Shown here: positions 59,348 to 60,016 of the stretch, in pieces
Layout of the letters: each line of letters starts with the position of its first letter
How positions within the stretch are numbered: position 1 is the stretch's first letter
Notes under the pieces: generated by a model
What the model was told of the DNA's origin: nothing
Seen by the model: the letters and a program-made list of their open reading frames with translations, nothing else
Database searches by the model: none
Made by a program: the position numbers and the translations under genes
Source of the DNA: JAHJCL01 sp964504075
GTDB lineage: Bacteria > Patescibacteriota > Minisyncoccia > Minisyncoccales > DG-74-3
NCBI GenBank assembly: GCA_964504075.1
Contig: CAZDCT010000001.1
Location: 1-60,016, forward strand
Length of the DNA: 60,016 bases
Reading direction: 5' to 3'

Positions 59348-59533
59348 TTATATCAACTTATTTAACAATCTAGTAAGCAAAAAGTCAATCCCTCCTAAAT
59401 ATAGAGCAACTATTGTTAAAACAACAATCACAATCAAGGTATATCTTATGGTTTCTTTACGACTAGGCCAGTTCACTTTTTTTAATTCCAGCCAAGCTTC
59501 CTTAAAAAATGCTTTAATTTTTTTAGTTTTCAT
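59348..59533 (-). CDS. secE: Preprotein translocase subunit SecE
   Basis: The product has 61 residues. An amphipathic helix with FFKEAWLELKKVNWPSRKET is followed by one transmembrane helix (about 32-56), the short SecE type. It clamps SecY. It lies between gyrB (3 bases) and nusG. The tRNA-Trp and rpmG that usually precede it are about 21 kb away. Confidence 0.95.
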   Translation of the reverse strand: MKTKKIKAFFKEAWLELKKVNWPSRKETIRYTLIVIVVLTIVALYLGGIDFLLTRLLNKLI

Positions 59534-59536
59534 ATT

Positions 59537-60016
59537 TTAAATATCTAAATTCTTAACCTTTTTCGCATGTGTTTGGATAAATTTCTTGCGTGGAGCAACT
59601 TCTTTACCCATTAAAATATCAAAAATTCTATCGGCCTGGTGAGCCGATTCAATGTTCACCTGTAATAAAATTCTGTTTTCTGGATTCATGGTTGTTTCCC
59701 AGAGCTGTTCTGGATTCATTTCTCCCAAACCCTTGTATCGCTGAATATTAATTTTAGACACTTTCTTTTTCTTAATTTCTTTAATCAGTCTATTCTTGTC
59801 ATCTTCAGTATAAACATATTCCAGTTGTTTTCCAGCCCGGATTTGATAAAGCGGAGGCTGAGCAATATATAGAAAACCAGCCTCAATTATTGGTTTAAAG
59901 TAACGATAGAATAATGTCAAGAGTAAAGTAGTAATATGATGACCATCAACATCACTATCAGTCATAATAATAATTTTATGATATCTTGTTTTCTCTAAAT
60001 TAAAATCTTCACCAAT
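59537..60016 (-). CDS. gyrB: DNA gyrase subunit B, C-terminal part (runs off the window)
   Basis: The visible 159 residues run from the window edge to the stop at 59537. IIIMTDSDVDGHHITTLLLTLFYRY is the Toprim DxD motif, then GFLYIAQPPLYQI, INIQRYKGLGEMNPEQLWETTMNPENR and the tail of type IIA subunit B. The distinction from ParE is not certain from this part, but CPR genomes usually carry one such gene, annotated gyrB. The reading frame continues beyond position 60016, so an internal Met near 59965 is not the start. Confidence 0.93.
   Translation of the reverse strand: MGEDFNLEKTRYHKIIIMTDSDVDGHHITTLLLTLFYRYFKPIIEAGFLYIAQPPLYQIRAGKQLEYVYTEDDKNRLIKEIKKKKVSKINIQRYKGLGEMNPEQLWETTMNPENRILLQVNIESAHQADRIFDILMGKEVAPRKKFIQTHAKKVKNLDI

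Noticed and set aside
1..60016. Alternative genetic code (TGA as Gly or Trp, as in some Patescibacteria)
   Set aside because: Several genes end cleanly at TGA (dnaE, rpsP, miaB) and conserved Trp and Gly positions are encoded without in-frame TGA.

Overview
The window is a low-GC (by eye about one third) bacterial scaffold with two 100-base N gaps (1233-1332 and 50666-50765). Its gene repertoire points to a Candidate Phyla Radiation (Patescibacteria) bacterium, probably parcubacterial. Features pointing that way are a membrane-anchored Clp-type ATPase next to a small membrane partner, a DUF5667 surface protein, a short EF-Tu-domain-2-like protein, a SIMPL-domain protein, a TGS-less ThrRS, ribosomal proteins with long charged tails, and tRNA genes that mostly lack an encoded CCA. 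TGA is used as a stop (dnaE, rpsP, miaB), so the code is standard. No rRNA, CRISPR array, insertion sequence or prophage was seen. Lineage is inference from gene content; no marker tree was possible.

Layout. 1-3.1 kb: end of cysS, a GT4 glycosyltransferase cut by the gap, dnaB (5' end in the gap) and recR. 3.2-8.9 kb: two small orphan genes, rplU-rmuC, and a Ca2+ exchanger/P-type Ca2+-ATPase pair. 8.9-12.4 kb: tRNA-Glu and a short division/wall cluster (mraZ-rsmH-ftsL-like-ftsI) with a complex upstream control region. 12.5-21.9 kb: one long minus-strand run holding the degenerate membrane Clp ATPase and its neighbours, SIMPL, PAP2-like, nitroreductase, two PD-(D/E)XK nucleases, DUF167, HD, rlmN, a tRNA-binding protein and ASCH. 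21.9-27.4 kb: FAD oxidoreductase, EF-Tu-domain-like protein, type 2 IPP isomerase, rarA, a third PD-(D/E)XK nuclease and tRNA-Val. 27.4-31 kb, plus strand: a pseudophosphatase/TM/propeller-like protein and a DHH/MYG1-like gene behind a long start-sequestering hairpin. 31-34.2 kb: rplL-rplJ, mltG, pcm and a holin-like gene. 34.3-42.1 kb: an ABC efflux operon, tRNA-Trp/Thr/Tyr with rpmG, trmD, khpA, rpsP, rnc, nusB, rpmF and rnhB. 42.2-52.3 kb, plus strand: SIS protein, dnaE, thrS, DUF5667-Kazal protein, miaB, two tiny orphan genes among strong promoters, and miaA. 52.2-60 kb, minus strand: gatB, a dTMP synthesis cluster (tmk, thyX, glyA, dut, a dNMP-kinase-like gene, dCMP deaminase), rplK-nusG-secE and gyrB running off the edge.

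How the parts fit. The dTMP cluster encodes a near-complete route: dCMP deamination and dUTP hydrolysis give dUMP, GlyA gives methylene-folate, ThyX makes dTMP and Tmk phosphorylates it. The usual rpmG-tRNA-Trp-secE-nusG-rplK-rplA-rplJ-rplL block is broken into three distant pieces. Promoters are readable across the window: many are TTGACA/TATAAT-like, and at least seven genes have the -10 hexamer exactly 6 nt before ATG, which predicts leaderless mRNAs. Shine-Dalgarno motifs are rare and cluster on small or atypical genes. The most interesting items are the Clp-like ATPase without recognisable pore loops, the structured leader of the DHH-like gene, the TM pseudophosphatase, the Kazal-bearing surface protein and the tandem CGATCG-containing promoters.
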